In this document: positions 35,886-45,580 of the stretch, piece by piece
Numbering within the stretch: position 1 is the stretch's first letter
How the letters are laid out: each line of letters begins with the position of its first letter
Source of the DNA: Gemmobacter sp034519525
GTDB lineage: Bacteria > Pseudomonadota > Alphaproteobacteria > Rhodobacterales > Rhodobacteraceae
Reading direction: 5' to 3'
DNA: 64,000 nt
Assembly: GCA_034519525.1 (NCBI GenBank)
Contig: JAXHOJ010000062.1
Span: 42,169-106,168 of the forward strand
Notes under the pieces: model-generated
Databases searched by the model: none
Told to the model about the DNA's origin: nothing
The model's input: only the letters and a program-made list of their open reading frames with translations
Position numbers and translations under genes: made by a program

Positions 35886-37052
35886 ATGAAAAATCTGGTG
35901 GCGCTGTGTGGCGCCTTGACGACCGTGGCCGCAGCGGCACACGGCGGTGGTATCGACCGCTCTGGTCAGCCCATCGGCATCCTGTTTGAACAGGGCAATT
36001 ATGTCGAGCTCAGCTATGGCATGATCAGCCCCTCTGTGTCGGGCAAGGATCTGGCGATCTATGGCGGCACGGCCAGCGGCGAGGTTGCGGGCAATCACAC
36101 CCTGCCCGGCTTTGCGCTGAAATATCAGTTCACCGAACAGCTTTCCGGCGCGGTGATCTACGATCACGCCTATGGGGCGGATATTGATTACACCAGCTTC
36201 ACAGGCTTCGGCAGCACCGGGTCATACATGCTGGGCGATACGCTGGCCAAGGTGGATAGCGAAGGCCTGACCGGCCTGCTGCGCTACAAGTTCAACGACA
36301 ACTTCTCGATGCACGGCGGCTTGCGTATCGGCAAGGCTTCGGGTCAGGTGCGGCTGGGCGGGCAGGCCTACGGGCCGACATTCAACCCGGCAGACCCGGC
36401 CACCTATGCCACCGTCAATGGCTACAGCGCCGATCTGGCAAGCAGCTGGGGCACCGGCTATGTGATTGGCGCGGCTTATGAAAAGCCCGAAATCGCGCTG
36501 CGCGTGGCCTTGACCTATTTCTCGAAGATCAGCCATGATTTCGATACGGTCGAAACCCTGCCCAGCGGCGCCACGCTGGATGCCAATACGCCGGTCGACA
36601 CGCCGCAGGCCATCAATCTTGATGTTCAAAGCGGCATCATGAAGGATACGCTGCTGTTTGGATCGGTCCGCTGGGTGGACTGGAGCAATTTCAAGATTGC
36701 CCCGGATCAGTTCTTTGGCCCCAATGTCGGTAGCCTGACCAATCTGGATGATACCATCACTTATACCCTGGGTCTGGGCCGCAAGTTCAACGATAACTGG
36801 TCCGGTTCGGTTTTCGCCACATGGGAGCCGGGCACCGGCAAGCTGGTCTCGCCGCTGGCACCGACCAATGGCTACAAGGGCCTGGGGATCGCCGCAGTCT
36901 ATACCCGCGACAACATGAAGATCACCACCGGGGTGCGCTATCTCTGGCTCGGCGATGCCGATCCTGAAACCGGCACCCCCGACGTGGCCCGCGCCGAATT
37001 CCGCGATAATACGGCATTGGCTGTGGGCGTGAAGGTCGGGTTCACGTTCTGA
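35886..37052 (+). CDS. FadL/OmpP1-type outer-membrane channel
   Basis: The 388-residue protein begins with a signal peptide (MKNLVALCGALTTVAAAAHG, cleavage near AAA-HG). The mature N-terminus GGIDRSGQPIGILFEQGNYV matches the plug region of the FadL family. The remainder alternates amphipathic strands and ends AVGVKVGFTF with the terminal Phe needed for barrel insertion. It probably passes fatty acids or other hydrophobic compounds. GGGGATGGAGATC precedes the start. A strong terminator follows 26 bases after the stop. Confidence 0.92.
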   Translation: MKNLVALCGALTTVAAAAHGGGIDRSGQPIGILFEQGNYVELSYGMISPSVSGKDLAIYGGTASGEVAGNHTLPGFALKYQFTEQLSGAVIYDHAYGADIDYTSFTGFGSTGSYMLGDTLAKVDSEGLTGLLRYKFNDNFSMHGGLRIGKASGQVRLGGQAYGPTFNPADPATYATVNGYSADLASSWGTGYVIGAAYEKPEIALRVALTYFSKISHDFDTVETLPSGATLDANTPVDTPQAINLDVQSGIMKDTLLFGSVRWVDWSNFKIAPDQFFGPNVGSLTNLDDTITYTLGLGRKFNDNWSGSVFATWEPGTGKLVSPLAPTNGYKGLGIAAVYTRDNMKITTGVRYLWLGDADPETGTPDVARAEFRDNTALAVGVKVGFTF

Positions 37053-37078
37053 GTGAAGTGGCGAGAAAGCAAGAAAAG

Positions 37079-37104
37079 GCCCCGCTGAGAGCGGGGCTTT
37101 TTCT
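37079..37104 (+). terminator. Rho-independent terminator after the FadL-like gene
   Basis: GCCCCGCT and AGCGGGGC with a GAG loop are followed by TTTTTCT; AAAA precedes the stem. Confidence 0.95.
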
Positions 37105-37216
37105 ATGGTGGGAGGGTGAGGGCATCGTGCCCGGCCCAAAACGGACCATCAGCCCTTGGCAGGGTGAAGACTTTTCTCCACTGTGTCATCAAAGGAAATG
37201 GCTGGAAGGATAGGAA

Positions 37217-38194
37217 GTGACAATCAATAGTAGCGAGACATCTGCGGTCTATTCCCTTTCCGAGCGCTTCATAGACGGACAAGTATTTGGAATAGATGCA
37301 GATCAGTATGCGACACTCAGCGAGGCACTCACAACTGTCGTTTCGGCCATGGAAATCGAAGAGTTATTCCAAGTCTTTGCACAGTCATTTCTTAGGTTTG
37401 AGAAAGATCTGCTGGACACGGCTTCCGAGTGCGCCTTTGCAAACATGCTGTCTAATGGCAATGAATTATTTTTCAGCACTATTCGGCACCGCATCAATAC
37501 CAACATCATAACAATTCTGACCTCTTATAAAAGCTATGACGACCATTGCGACAGAATTCTCAAGCCTTTGATAAACCCATCAGAAGCGAAGGAATTCAAC
37601 CACCGTATACGCAGTAAAACGTTCGAATCACACTTGAGTTATCGAATTTGCGCCAAGCTCAGAGATTATGCCCAACACCGGGCACTCCCACTAGGCGGCT
37701 TTTCTATTGGTGGCAAAACCAATATCGGCCGTGATAATTCAGGGCAGCTAAGAAAACTTGATACTGGCTTCAATGTTTCTCCATGGCTCGACGTCTCGAA
37801 GTTTAAGAGCTCTAGCCAGTGCAAAGCGCCGCTTCGAAAGGAACTAGAAAAACTAGGCTACGAAAAAATTGACATGAAATGGCTTATTCGTTCGTTTTCT
37901 GGGGCTATGTACGAGCGCCATGCGGAACTTCGAGCATTTTTGAAGCCGACGATTGTAGCTGCAGGTGAAAAAATCACTTCAGGATATGATCTCGCTAGCA
38001 CATTAAAAAATAGTGAAGCAAAATTTCTTGAGCTGTGTGGGGGTGACGAAAAGCGCCCGATGAGAAATGACTTGGCTGCCAAAGTTTTGAGGGATTTTCA
38101 AACATGGTCATCGCTACAGGGCGCCGAACGCTCATATGTGACTTCACAGATCACGCCAGAGAACGCGACCTACTCTGGCCAGGTTGATGCTTAG
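37217..38194 (+). CDS. Orphan AT-rich gene, possible HEPN-domain protein
   Basis: The GTG start follows GGATAGGAA. The 325-residue product is not recognised as a whole. Residues 145-160 read AKLRDYAQHRALPLGG: Arg149, then four residues, then His154, with a polar residue right after Arg. This matches the R-polar-x(3)-H signature of HEPN ribonucleases found in toxins and defence proteins. The surrounding sequence is predicted helical (EELFQVFAQSFLRFEKDLLD, SYRICAKLRDYAQH). Base composition is visibly lower in GC than every neighbour, and codons such as AAT, TTT and TTA are frequent, which points to recent transfer. It stands alone between the FadL terminator and a P-loop gene. The HEPN call rests on one motif. 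Confidence 0.7.
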   Translation: MTINSSETSAVYSLSERFIDGQVFGIDADQYATLSEALTTVVSAMEIEELFQVFAQSFLRFEKDLLDTASECAFANMLSNGNELFFSTIRHRINTNIITILTSYKSYDDHCDRILKPLINPSEAKEFNHRIRSKTFESHLSYRICAKLRDYAQHRALPLGGFSIGGKTNIGRDNSGQLRKLDTGFNVSPWLDVSKFKSSSQCKAPLRKELEKLGYEKIDMKWLIRSFSGAMYERHAELRAFLKPTIVAAGEKITSGYDLASTLKNSEAKFLELCGGDEKRPMRNDLAAKVLRDFQTWSSLQGAERSYVTSQITPENATYSGQVDA

Positions 38195-38404
38195 GTGTTT
38201 AGTCAGAACACTTGCCGCGCGGCGCTTGCTACTTACGGCACGAATGTTTCTGACGTGAATTGGCCATGACTTTGCAATGCCCGCTCCCCGCCCTTCGCTG
38301 CCACCCGCCATGAACGCAGCACACACTCCCCCTCCCCCCATTTTCCGCGTGACCCCTCCCCCATCTCACGCTAACAGAGGGCGCAACCGAAACGGGGCGC
38401 AGTG

Positions 38405-39274
38405 ATGATCTACCAGACCGCCGCAGACTGGACCGCCGCATCGCGCAAGCGGGTGCTGCTGTTTGGCATGTCCGGTCTGGGCAAGACCTTCCTCGCCTCG
38501 ATGCTGCGCGGCACCGGGGGCTGGTTTCACTACTCGGTCGATTACCGCATCGGCACCCGCTACATGGGCGAGCATATCGCCGATAATTTCAAGCGCGAGG
38601 CGATGAAGGTGCCGTTCCTGCGGGAACTGCTGCTGACCGATTCGGTCTATATCGCGTCCAACATCACCTTCGACAACCTCGCGCCCCTGTCCACCTACAT
38701 GGGCAAGCCCGGCAATCCTGCGCAGGGCGGGCTGAGCTTTGCGGAATATCTGCGCCGTCAGGATCAGCACCGCGAATCGGAAATTGCGGCACTGCTGGAT
38801 ACGACCCGCTTCATCGGCCGTGCAGCCGATATCTATGGCTATGACAATTTCATCTGCGATTCCGGCGGCTCGATCTGCGAAGTGGTGGATCCCGCCAACC
38901 CCGAAGATCCGGTGCTGCGCGAATTGTCGCAAAATCTGCTGATGGTCTGGATCAAGGGATCGGATGCCCATACGGCCGAGCTGATCCGCCGCTTCGACCG
39001 GGCGCCGAAGCCGATGTATTACCAGCCACATTTCCTGGAACGAATGTGGGGCACATACCGCACCGATACGGGGCTTTCGGCAGATCAGGTCAACCCGGAT
39101 ACCTTTGTCCGCTGGACCTATGCCCAGGCCCTTGCCCATCGCCAGCCGCGCTATGCCGCGATGGCCGAATGGGGTGTGACGATCACCGCCGAAGAGGTGG
39201 CGCAGGTGCGCGACGTGGCGGGCTTCAATGATCTGATCGCCCGCGCCATTGAAGAAAAGCAAGCGCAGGCTTAA
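38405..39274 (+). CDS. P-loop ATPase-like protein of unknown role
   Basis: The 289-residue protein has an early Walker A loop (VLLFGMSGLGKTFLASML, near residue 20) and then SVDYRIGTRYMGEHIADNFK. A hydrophobic strand NFICDSGGSICEVV may be the Walker B-like position. Downstream are VWIKGSDAHTAELIRRFDRA and a basic, proline-containing stretch. The fold suggests a small kinase or ATPase. It precedes metAS by 25 bases in the same direction, so the two may be cotranscribed, but no link to methionine synthesis is evident. Confidence 0.75.
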   Translation: MIYQTAADWTAASRKRVLLFGMSGLGKTFLASMLRGTGGWFHYSVDYRIGTRYMGEHIADNFKREAMKVPFLRELLLTDSVYIASNITFDNLAPLSTYMGKPGNPAQGGLSFAEYLRRQDQHRESEIAALLDTTRFIGRAADIYGYDNFICDSGGSICEVVDPANPEDPVLRELSQNLLMVWIKGSDAHTAELIRRFDRAPKPMYYQPHFLERMWGTYRTDTGLSADQVNPDTFVRWTYAQALAHRQPRYAAMAEWGVTITAEEVAQVRDVAGFNDLIARAIEEKQAQA

Positions 39275-39299
39275 TTCCCTCCGCTGAACGGAGACCGAG

Positions 39300-40224
39300 A
39301 TGCCGATTACCCTGCCCGAAACCCTGCCCGCCTTCGACGTGCTGAACCGCGAAGGCGTATCCGTGATGTCGCCCGAACGCGCCAGCCGTCAGGATATCCG
39401 CCCGCTGCGCATCGGGCTGCTGAACCTGATGCCCAAGAAGATCCAGACCGAAAACCAGTTCGCCCGGCTGATCGGCGCCACGCCGCTGCAGATCGACCTG
39501 CAGCTGATCCGCATGTCGCGAACATCAGACCCGGAACACCGCCGCCGAACATATGGAAACCTTCTATCGCCCCTTCGCCGAAGTGGCCGACAGCGGCGAA
39601 AAATTCGACGGGCTGATCATCACCGGCGCCCCCATCGAACACCTGCCCTTCGAGGAGGTGACCTATTGGGACGAGCTGTGCCAGGTGATGGACTGGACGC
39701 AAGGCCATGTGCAATCCACCTTCGGCGTCTGCTGGGGCGGCATGGCGATGATCAACCACTTCCATGGCGTGCAGAAACACATCCTCGATCACAAGGCCTT
39801 CGGCTGTTTCCGCCACCGCAACCTCTGCCCCACCTCGCCCTATCTGCGCGGCTTTTCCGATGATTTCGTGATCCCCGTCAGCCGCTGGACCGAGATGAAA
39901 CAGGCCGAGATCGACGGCAAGCCCGGCCTCTGCACCCTGCTGGGATCGGACGAGGTCGGCCCCTGTTTGGTCGAAGATGCGGGGCATCGTGCGCTCTATA
40001 TCTTCAACCACTTCGAATATGACAGCGACACGCTGAAACAGGAATATGATCGCGATGTGGCCAATGGCACGCCGATCAACGTGCCGATGAACTACTATCC
40101 CGATGACAATCCCGCGATGCCGCCACTCAATCGCTGGAGAAGCCACGCGCACCTTCTATATGGCAACTGGATCAACGAAATGTATCAGTCCACGCCCTAT
40201 GATCTGCAGGAAATTGGCCGCTAG
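39300..40224 (+). CDS. metAS: Homoserine O-acyltransferase (MetA/MetAS), one-base insertion
   Basis: First committed enzyme of methionine synthesis from homoserine. The opening MPITLPETLPAFDVLNREGV and the DIRPLRIGLLNLMPKKIQTE segment are in one frame. METFYRPFAEV, GLIITGAPIEHLPFEEVTYW, the catalytic TFGVCWGGMAMINHFHGVQK and the RHRNLCPTSPYLRGFSDDF part are in the next. Removing the C at 39519 gives the family text MSEHQTRNTAAEHMETF across the junction, so a single inserted base explains the break. With that correction the length is normal (about 307 residues). The 3' end overlaps the next gene. Confidence 0.9.
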
Positions 40225-41164
40225 CCTCATCATCGGAACGCTTGTGCTTGCAGGCTGCGCGACGGCGGTTGACCGTCGTGCAACCGCACGCGAAGTTTCG
40301 GCCGAGGCCGCTTACCCGCCGCCGGGGCAGTTTGTTACCGTCGACGGCATCCGCCTTCATGCCGAGGTGCGCGGCAGCGGCCCGGATCTGGTGCTGATAC
40401 ATGGTGCCAGCGGCAATACGCGTGACTTCAGCTTTGCCTTGATGGACAGGCTGGCGCCACATTACCGGGTCATCGCCTTTGACAGGCCCGGCATGGGCTA
40501 TTCCGGTGCGTTGGACGGGCGCGAGATCAGCCCGCTGATACAGGGTGATCTGCTGCGCCGGGCGGCGCTGCAGCTGGGCGCCGAAAAGCCGCTGGTTCTG
40601 GGGCACAGCTATGGCGGCGCCGTGGCCCTGGGCTGGGCGCTGACAGCGCCAGAACCGCCCGCCGGGCTGGTGCTGCTTTCTGCCGCGACGATGCCCTGGC
40701 CGGGTGGGCTTGGCGCCTGGTACGCGGTCAGCGGCAGTAGGCTGGGGGCCGCGACAGTCTTGCCGCTGGTCACCGCCTTCGCCCCGCCCTCCGTGGTGCA
40801 AGCTGCCGTCACCGGCATCTTTGCCCCGGATCCTGTGCCCCCCGGCTATACCGAATTTGTCGGCGCCCCCCTGACCCTGCGGCGCGAAAGCCTGCGGGTG
40901 AATGCCGCCCAGATCACCCGCCTGCGCCCGCATGTGGTTGAAATGGCCAAGAACTACCCGCGCCTTTCATTGCCGGTAGAGCTGGTGCACGGCGATGCCG
41001 ATACGGTGGTGCCGCTGCATATCCATTCCCGGCCGCTGGCAGAGCTGCTGCCCGATGCCCGGCTGACCGTCATCCCCGGTGGCGGCCACATGCCGCATCA
41101 TGCACAACCCGATCAGGTGATTGCCGCCATCCACCGCGCGGCTGTCCGCGCCGGATTGCGCTAG
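40199..41164 (+). CDS. Lipoprotein alpha/beta hydrolase
   Basis: The 321-residue product starts with a lipoprotein signal (ASLIIGTLVLAGC, lipobox LAGC). It then has an alpha/beta hydrolase domain: LVLIHGASGNTRDFSFALMD (oxyanion loop), VIAFDRPGMGYS, nucleophile elbow LVLGHSYGGAVALGW (Ser), VHGDADTVVPLHI (Asp) and PGGGHMPHH (His). The complete triad implies an active esterase or peptidase anchored in the envelope. The start lies inside the end of metAS, with a 26-base overlap. Confidence 0.9.
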   Translation: MICRKLAASLIIGTLVLAGCATAVDRRATAREVSAEAAYPPPGQFVTVDGIRLHAEVRGSGPDLVLIHGASGNTRDFSFALMDRLAPHYRVIAFDRPGMGYSGALDGREISPLIQGDLLRRAALQLGAEKPLVLGHSYGGAVALGWALTAPEPPAGLVLLSAATMPWPGGLGAWYAVSGSRLGAATVLPLVTAFAPPSVVQAAVTGIFAPDPVPPGYTEFVGAPLTLRRESLRVNAAQITRLRPHVVEMAKNYPRLSLPVELVHGDADTVVPLHIHSRPLAELLPDARLTVIPGGGHMPHHAQPDQVIAAIHRAAVRAGLR

Positions 41165-41204
41165 CCCCCGCAATCGCCATACTGGCCCAAACCGGGAGAA
41201 ACGC

Positions 41205-42086
41205 ATGCAAAAGCCATTCGACGGCGCGATCAGCCGCTATTTTACCGATGCGGCCCCAAAGCCCGTCCGCAAGGCGATTGAACAGGGTGGCAAGGATGAC
41301 ATCCTCTCGCAGGGTTATGCCTATCGCGAAATGATCGGTAAAAAGGCCTATGAAGCGCAGATGGAGGCGCTGCAGGTGCAGCTGGTGCGGATGCAGGCCG
41401 GCGTGAAGGCCAGCGGCCAGCGGATTGTGATCGTGTTCGAAGGCCGCGATGCCGCAGGCAAGGGTGGCACCATCGGCGCGCTGACTGAAAACCTGAACCC
41501 GCGGGGCTGTCAGGTCGTGGCGCTTTCGAAGCCCTCGGACCGCGAGGCGACGCAATGGTATTTCCAGCGCTATGTGGATTGGTTGCCCGCTGCCGGGGAA
41601 ATGGTGCTGTTTGACCGCAGCTGGTATAACCGCGCCATCGTCGAACCCGTCTTCGGCTTCTGCACCGAAGCACAGCGCGCGGCTTTCTTCCGCCAGCTGC
41701 CGGAATTCGAGGATATGATCGTCGATGAAGGCATCATCTTCCTGAAATTCTGGCTGGATGTCAGCCGCCCGGAACAGTTGCGCCGGATGCTGGCCCGCGA
41801 AAGCGATCCGCTGAAGCAATGGAAGCTGTCACCGATTGACGTTGACGGGCTGGCGAAATGGGAACCCTATTGCGCCGCCATTGAAGACACCTTTGCCCGC
41901 AGCCATTTCCCCAAGGCGCTCTGGACTGTCGTGCGGTCGGATGACAAGCGCCGCGCGCGGATTGCCGTGATCCAGAAGGTTCTGCAATCGGTCGAATTCA
42001 AAGGCAAGGATGCCGCGCTGATCGGCACACCCGATCCCGCGATCTGCGGCGGGCCAGAACTGTGGTCTGACGGCGAGAATGACTAA
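41205..42086 (+). CDS. ppk2: Polyphosphate kinase 2
   Basis: Uses polyphosphate to phosphorylate nucleotides. The 293-residue single-domain form carries Walker A FEGRDAAGKGGTIGALTENL, the second Walker-like element LFDRSWYNRAIVEPVFG, the lid segment RMLARESDPLKQWKLSPIDV and the C-terminal ALWTVVRSDDKRRARI. It is a class I short PPK2. The start follows GGGAGAAACGC. The 3' end overlaps the TetR gene by eight bases. Confidence 0.95.
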   Translation: MQKPFDGAISRYFTDAAPKPVRKAIEQGGKDDILSQGYAYREMIGKKAYEAQMEALQVQLVRMQAGVKASGQRIVIVFEGRDAAGKGGTIGALTENLNPRGCQVVALSKPSDREATQWYFQRYVDWLPAAGEMVLFDRSWYNRAIVEPVFGFCTEAQRAAFFRQLPEFEDMIVDEGIIFLKFWLDVSRPEQLRRMLARESDPLKQWKLSPIDVDGLAKWEPYCAAIEDTFARSHFPKALWTVVRSDDKRRARIAVIQKVLQSVEFKGKDAALIGTPDPAICGGPELWSDGEND

Positions 42087-42690
42087 ACGCGGATACCACC
42101 ACGGCAATCTGCGGCAGGCACTGGTCGAAGCCGCGCTGGATCTGATTGCCGAAAAAAGCCCCCAGGGCTTTACCCTGTCCGAAGCGGCCAAGGCGGCGGA
42201 TGTCACGCCCGCCGCCGTCTATCGCCATTTCGCCGGCCGCGACGATCTGCTGGCCGAGGTGGCGCGGCAAGGCTACGAAATCTTCGCGGCGCTGATGGAA
42301 TATGCCTTCAACGACGGCAAACCCACGGCGCTGGCCGCCTTTGAATCGACAGGCCGCGCCTATCTGGCCTTCGCCCGCAAATATCCCGGCCATTACATGG
42401 CGATGTTCGAAAGCGGGCTCAGCCCGGCCAGCTATCCCGATCTGGCGCCGGTGGCCCAAAAGGCGCGGAATGTGCTGGAACGCGCGGCCGATGGCCTGTC
42501 GCAGCACCTGCCCGAAGGCCGCCGCCCCCCCGCCAGCATGGTTTCAGCGCATATCTGGGCCATGAGCCATGGTGTGGTGGAGCTGTATATGCGCGGCACC
42601 GCCAAAAGCCCCTTTCCGCCCGAAGATCTGCTGGAAACCGGCGTCGGCATCTATCTGCGCGGGCTGGGGCTGCTGCCCCCTGATCAATAG
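42079..42690 (+). CDS. TetR-family transcriptional regulator
   Basis: The 203-residue protein has an N-terminal helix-turn-helix (GFTLSEAAKAADVTPAAVYR, HFAGRDDLL) and an all-helical ligand domain ending LLETGVGIYLRGLGLLPPDQ of the TetR_C_33-like type. It overlaps ppk2 and is probably cotranscribed. Its target and ligand are unknown. Confidence 0.9.
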   Translation: MTKRGYHHGNLRQALVEAALDLIAEKSPQGFTLSEAAKAADVTPAAVYRHFAGRDDLLAEVARQGYEIFAALMEYAFNDGKPTALAAFESTGRAYLAFARKYPGHYMAMFESGLSPASYPDLAPVAQKARNVLERAADGLSQHLPEGRRPPASMVSAHIWAMSHGVVELYMRGTAKSPFPPEDLLETGVGIYLRGLGLLPPDQ

Positions 42691-43668
42691 AACCCGTCAT
42701 CCGCGCCGATGCGGATGCCCTTCGCCCGGATACGGGCCAGCACGGCAGGCAGGGCGCGCGGATGATCTTCAACGCAGTTCTGCCGCAGGAACCAGGTCAC
42801 GAATTTCTCATGCGGCCAGTCGCGCGCCATGGCTGCGGCCATGGCCTCGGGCAGGCGGCGGCGGTCTGTCAGGGTGATGGCGTTCTGCGCAAAATCGGTC
42901 TGGCCTGCCAGAACCACCGGCTTGCGGTGCAGAAAAGCCTCGCCCGCCGAGAGGTGAGGTCAGCGCAAGTCAAGGCGGCAGAGTATGGATCGGGCATCCG
43001 GCATGCCGCCCCGTCCGGCGTTTGCCGCGCGTCTTCGCTTCCGGCGCATTGTTTGGATGCGGCTTGATACAAAGCGGCCGGTTCCCCCGCGCCAGGATCG
43101 CGGCCTGAATCAGTTCCGGGACGGAAAGGTAATGGCTGTGCCAGCGCGGTGTCTTGAAATCCTGTGCGAAAAGCGCAAGGCAGCCTTGGGGAACAGGCAG
43201 TTCCCCCCGAGGTAATTGTTCGAATTTTGAAAAGTTCTCCGGGATGAACTGCTCTGCCAGCCGGGCATGAAATCCTTCGGCAAATTTGCCCGCCACCAGA
43301 CGCGGATCAAATTGTCTCAACCGATTGCTGGAATTGTTCCGCGTTGCCAGCTCGTCAAAATACCACCAGCCCCGCAGATATCCGGGCACCGCGTGAAACA
43401 CATTGGGGGCATAAACCGGGCGGTCTTCCAGAACCACATGCAGATGCCCGCCCTGCGCCACCGCAAGATCCACGGTTTCCCGGGCATAGGGCACGATCTC
43501 TGTCGCCCAACCCGCCGCAACGGCATGGTCGGCCAGCGCCCCCAGCAGCCGAAAGCTGCCCCGCGCCAGGCCTGTGGCCAGCTTGTCCCGCGCATGAAAC
43601 ACCAGCATCGGGCCGGAATCTTCCAGCCTGCGCCGGGTCAGCCAATCTTCAGGCCGGATCTCCAACAT
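42684..43668 (-). pseudogene. Capsular-polysaccharide-type protein, frame broken
   Basis: Two blocks share one gene. The N-terminal 205 residues (MLVFHARDKLATGLARGSFR, HLHVVLEDRPVYAPNVFHAV, FHARLAEQFIPENFSKFEQL, LCIKPHPNN) lie in one frame. The C-terminal FLHRKPVVLAGQTDFAQNAI and PHEKFVTWFLRQNCVEDHPR lie in another. Between 42930 and 43030 the expected link is disrupted by at least two indels and looks shortened. The pattern resembles capsule synthesis or modification proteins with a GT-B-like fold; this is moderate recall. The start forms an ATGA overlap with the stop of the ABC ATPase gene. Confidence 0.6.
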
Positions 43669-44741
43669 CAGCGGAACAGGACAAGCGCCCCCGGGCTCCA
43701 GCCCACACGGGCACGGGTGCCGATATCCAGCACCGGCCGGCCAAACACGTTGCGCATCGACAGACGCATCGGCGCGGCCACGCCATCAAAGCGCACATCG
43801 TAATAGGTCATGTCACCGTAATAGACGACCTCTTCGATGGTCGCCATGCTTTCGCGGTCGGTCGCGGTCTGGCCTTCGAACAGGATGGTGGCGGTCTCGG
43901 GGCGGAAGCCCACGGTCGCCCCCTCGCCCGTCGATCCGCCCATCACCTGATCGGCAGACAGGGCAAAGCGGCCAAGCCCGGCGGCCTCTACCTCGACCGT
44001 CCCGTTTTCAGACAGAACCTGCGCGGGCAGGAAGTTCATCGTCCCGATGAAATCCGCCACCTTGCGGCTGTTGGGCCGACGATACAGCGTTTCCGGGTCG
44101 GCCAGCTGGGCAATCTGGCCTTCGAACATCACGGCGATCCGGTCAGACATGACCAGCGCCTCTTCCTGGTCATGCGTCACCAGAATGAAAGTGATGCCGA
44201 CCTGGCGCTGCAGCTTGATCAGCTCCACCTGCATCTGTTCGCGCATCTTCTTGTCCAGCGCGCTCAGCGGCTCGTCCAGCAGCAGCACCTTGGGCTTCAG
44301 GATCAGCGCGCGGGCCAGCGCCACGCGCTGCCGCTGACCGCCTGAAAGCGCATGGGCCGCCCGCTTGCCATAGCCTTTCAGCCCCACCATCTCCAGCGCT
44401 TCACCAACCGCCATGGCCTTCTCGGTGGCCGAACGCGGATCGCGGCGCAGGCCGAAGCCCACATTCTCTTCCACCGTCAGATGCGGGAAAATCGCATAGC
44501 TCTGGAACACCATATTGGTCGGGCGCTTGTTGGCAGGCACCCCCGCCATATCCTTGCCGTCGATCAGCACCGCGCCCGAGGAGATATCCTCGAACCCGGC
44601 GATGGTGCGCAGAAGCGTGGTCTTGCCACAGCCCGAGGGCCCCAGCAGCGAGAAGAACTCCCCCGCCTTGATGGTGCCGTTGATGCCGCGCAAGGCGTGG
44701 TAATCGCCATAATATTTATGGACATCCTGGAACTCGATCAT
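43668..44741 (-). CDS. ABC transporter ATP-binding protein, polyamine type (PotA-like)
   Basis: The 357-residue ATPase shows Walker A LLGPSGCGKTTLLRTIAGFE, signature ALSGGQRQRVALARAL and Walker B VLLLDEPLSALDKKMREQMQ. The H-loop is in LVTHDQEEALVMSDRI, and a C-terminal TOBE domain follows (GFRPETATILFEG). It energises import through the two permeases encoded just upstream on the same strand. PotA-like ATPases serve spermidine or putrescine, but opine and iron importers look similar. No substrate-binding protein gene is seen in the window. The start at 44741 opens MIEFQDVHKYYG. Confidence 0.92.
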   Translation of the reverse strand: MIEFQDVHKYYGDYHALRGINGTIKAGEFFSLLGPSGCGKTTLLRTIAGFEDISSGAVLIDGKDMAGVPANKRPTNMVFQSYAIFPHLTVEENVGFGLRRDPRSATEKAMAVGEALEMVGLKGYGKRAAHALSGGQRQRVALARALILKPKVLLLDEPLSALDKKMREQMQVELIKLQRQVGITFILVTHDQEEALVMSDRIAVMFEGQIAQLADPETLYRRPNSRKVADFIGTMNFLPAQVLSENGTVEVEAAGLGRFALSADQVMGGSTGEGATVGFRPETATILFEGQTATDRESMATIEEVVYYGDMTYYDVRFDGVAAPMRLSMRNVFGRPVLDIGTRARVGWSPGALVLFR

Positions 44742-44760
44742 CGTGGGGGTTGGGTCGACG

Positions 44761-45580
44761 TCACAGGAAGCCTCCGGTATCCTTGCCGCCGGTTTTCGCA
44801 ATGCCGCGGCGGCGGAAATATTCAGCGATGGTCAGAAGAAGGATCGAGATGCACACCAGCACAAAGCCAAGCGCCATGATTGCGGGCACCTTCTGCGGGA
44901 AGCGGAACTGCCCGAAGATATAGACAGAGAGCACGGTCTGATTGCCCCCCAGGAAATAGGCGATGATGAATTCATCCAGGCTGATGGTGAAGCAGATCAG
45001 CAGCGACGAAATGATGCCCGGCATCACCAGCGGCAGGATGATCAGCCGGAAGGTGGAAAGCCGCGGTTTCGCCCAGATCATAGGCCGCCTCTTCCAGCGA
45101 CCGGTCCAGCGACGAAAACGCCGAGGTCAGGATCGCCACCGCAAAGGGGGTGCAGATCAGCACATGGCCCAGGATGATGGTAAAGATCGACAGCGGAACC
45201 CCGATCCCGATCAGGATCACCAGAAGCGCCATCGCCACGATCATTTCGGGCAGCACCAGCGGCAGCATGATCAGCCCCATGATCGGGCCCTTGCCGGGAA
45301 AATTATAGCGGGTCGAGGCGCGGGCGGCAAAGATGCCAACAGCATGGTCGACAGCAAGCCGACGACACGCGCAATGATCATGGATGTTCTTCGACGGCGT
45401 TCCACAGCTGCTGATCGTTCCACATCTCGACAAACCAGTTCGTGGTGAAACCGGCCAGCGGAAAGGCGATCACCCGGCTGTCGTTGAAGGCAAAGATCGG
45501 CAGCAGCAGCGATCGGGCGCGTACAGGAACAGCAGATAGAGCGATGCGTATAGATTTCGAGGATCGGGGCTCTTCTTCAT
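44761..45580 (-). pseudogene. ABC permease, PotC-like, with several frameshifts
   Basis: Segments of one PotC-type permease appear in alternating frames: MKKSPDPRNLYASLYLLFLY, LPIFAFNDSRVIAFPLAGFT, then GLIMLPLVLPEMIVAMALLV, the EAA-type loop SLEEAAYDLGET, and LSTFRLIILPLVMPGIISSL with the C-terminus IAEYFRRRGI. At least four indels separate them. The order of segments and total length (about 270 codons) fit an intact ancestor. The start overlaps the PotB-like stop. Sequence error is plausible here. Confidence 0.75.
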
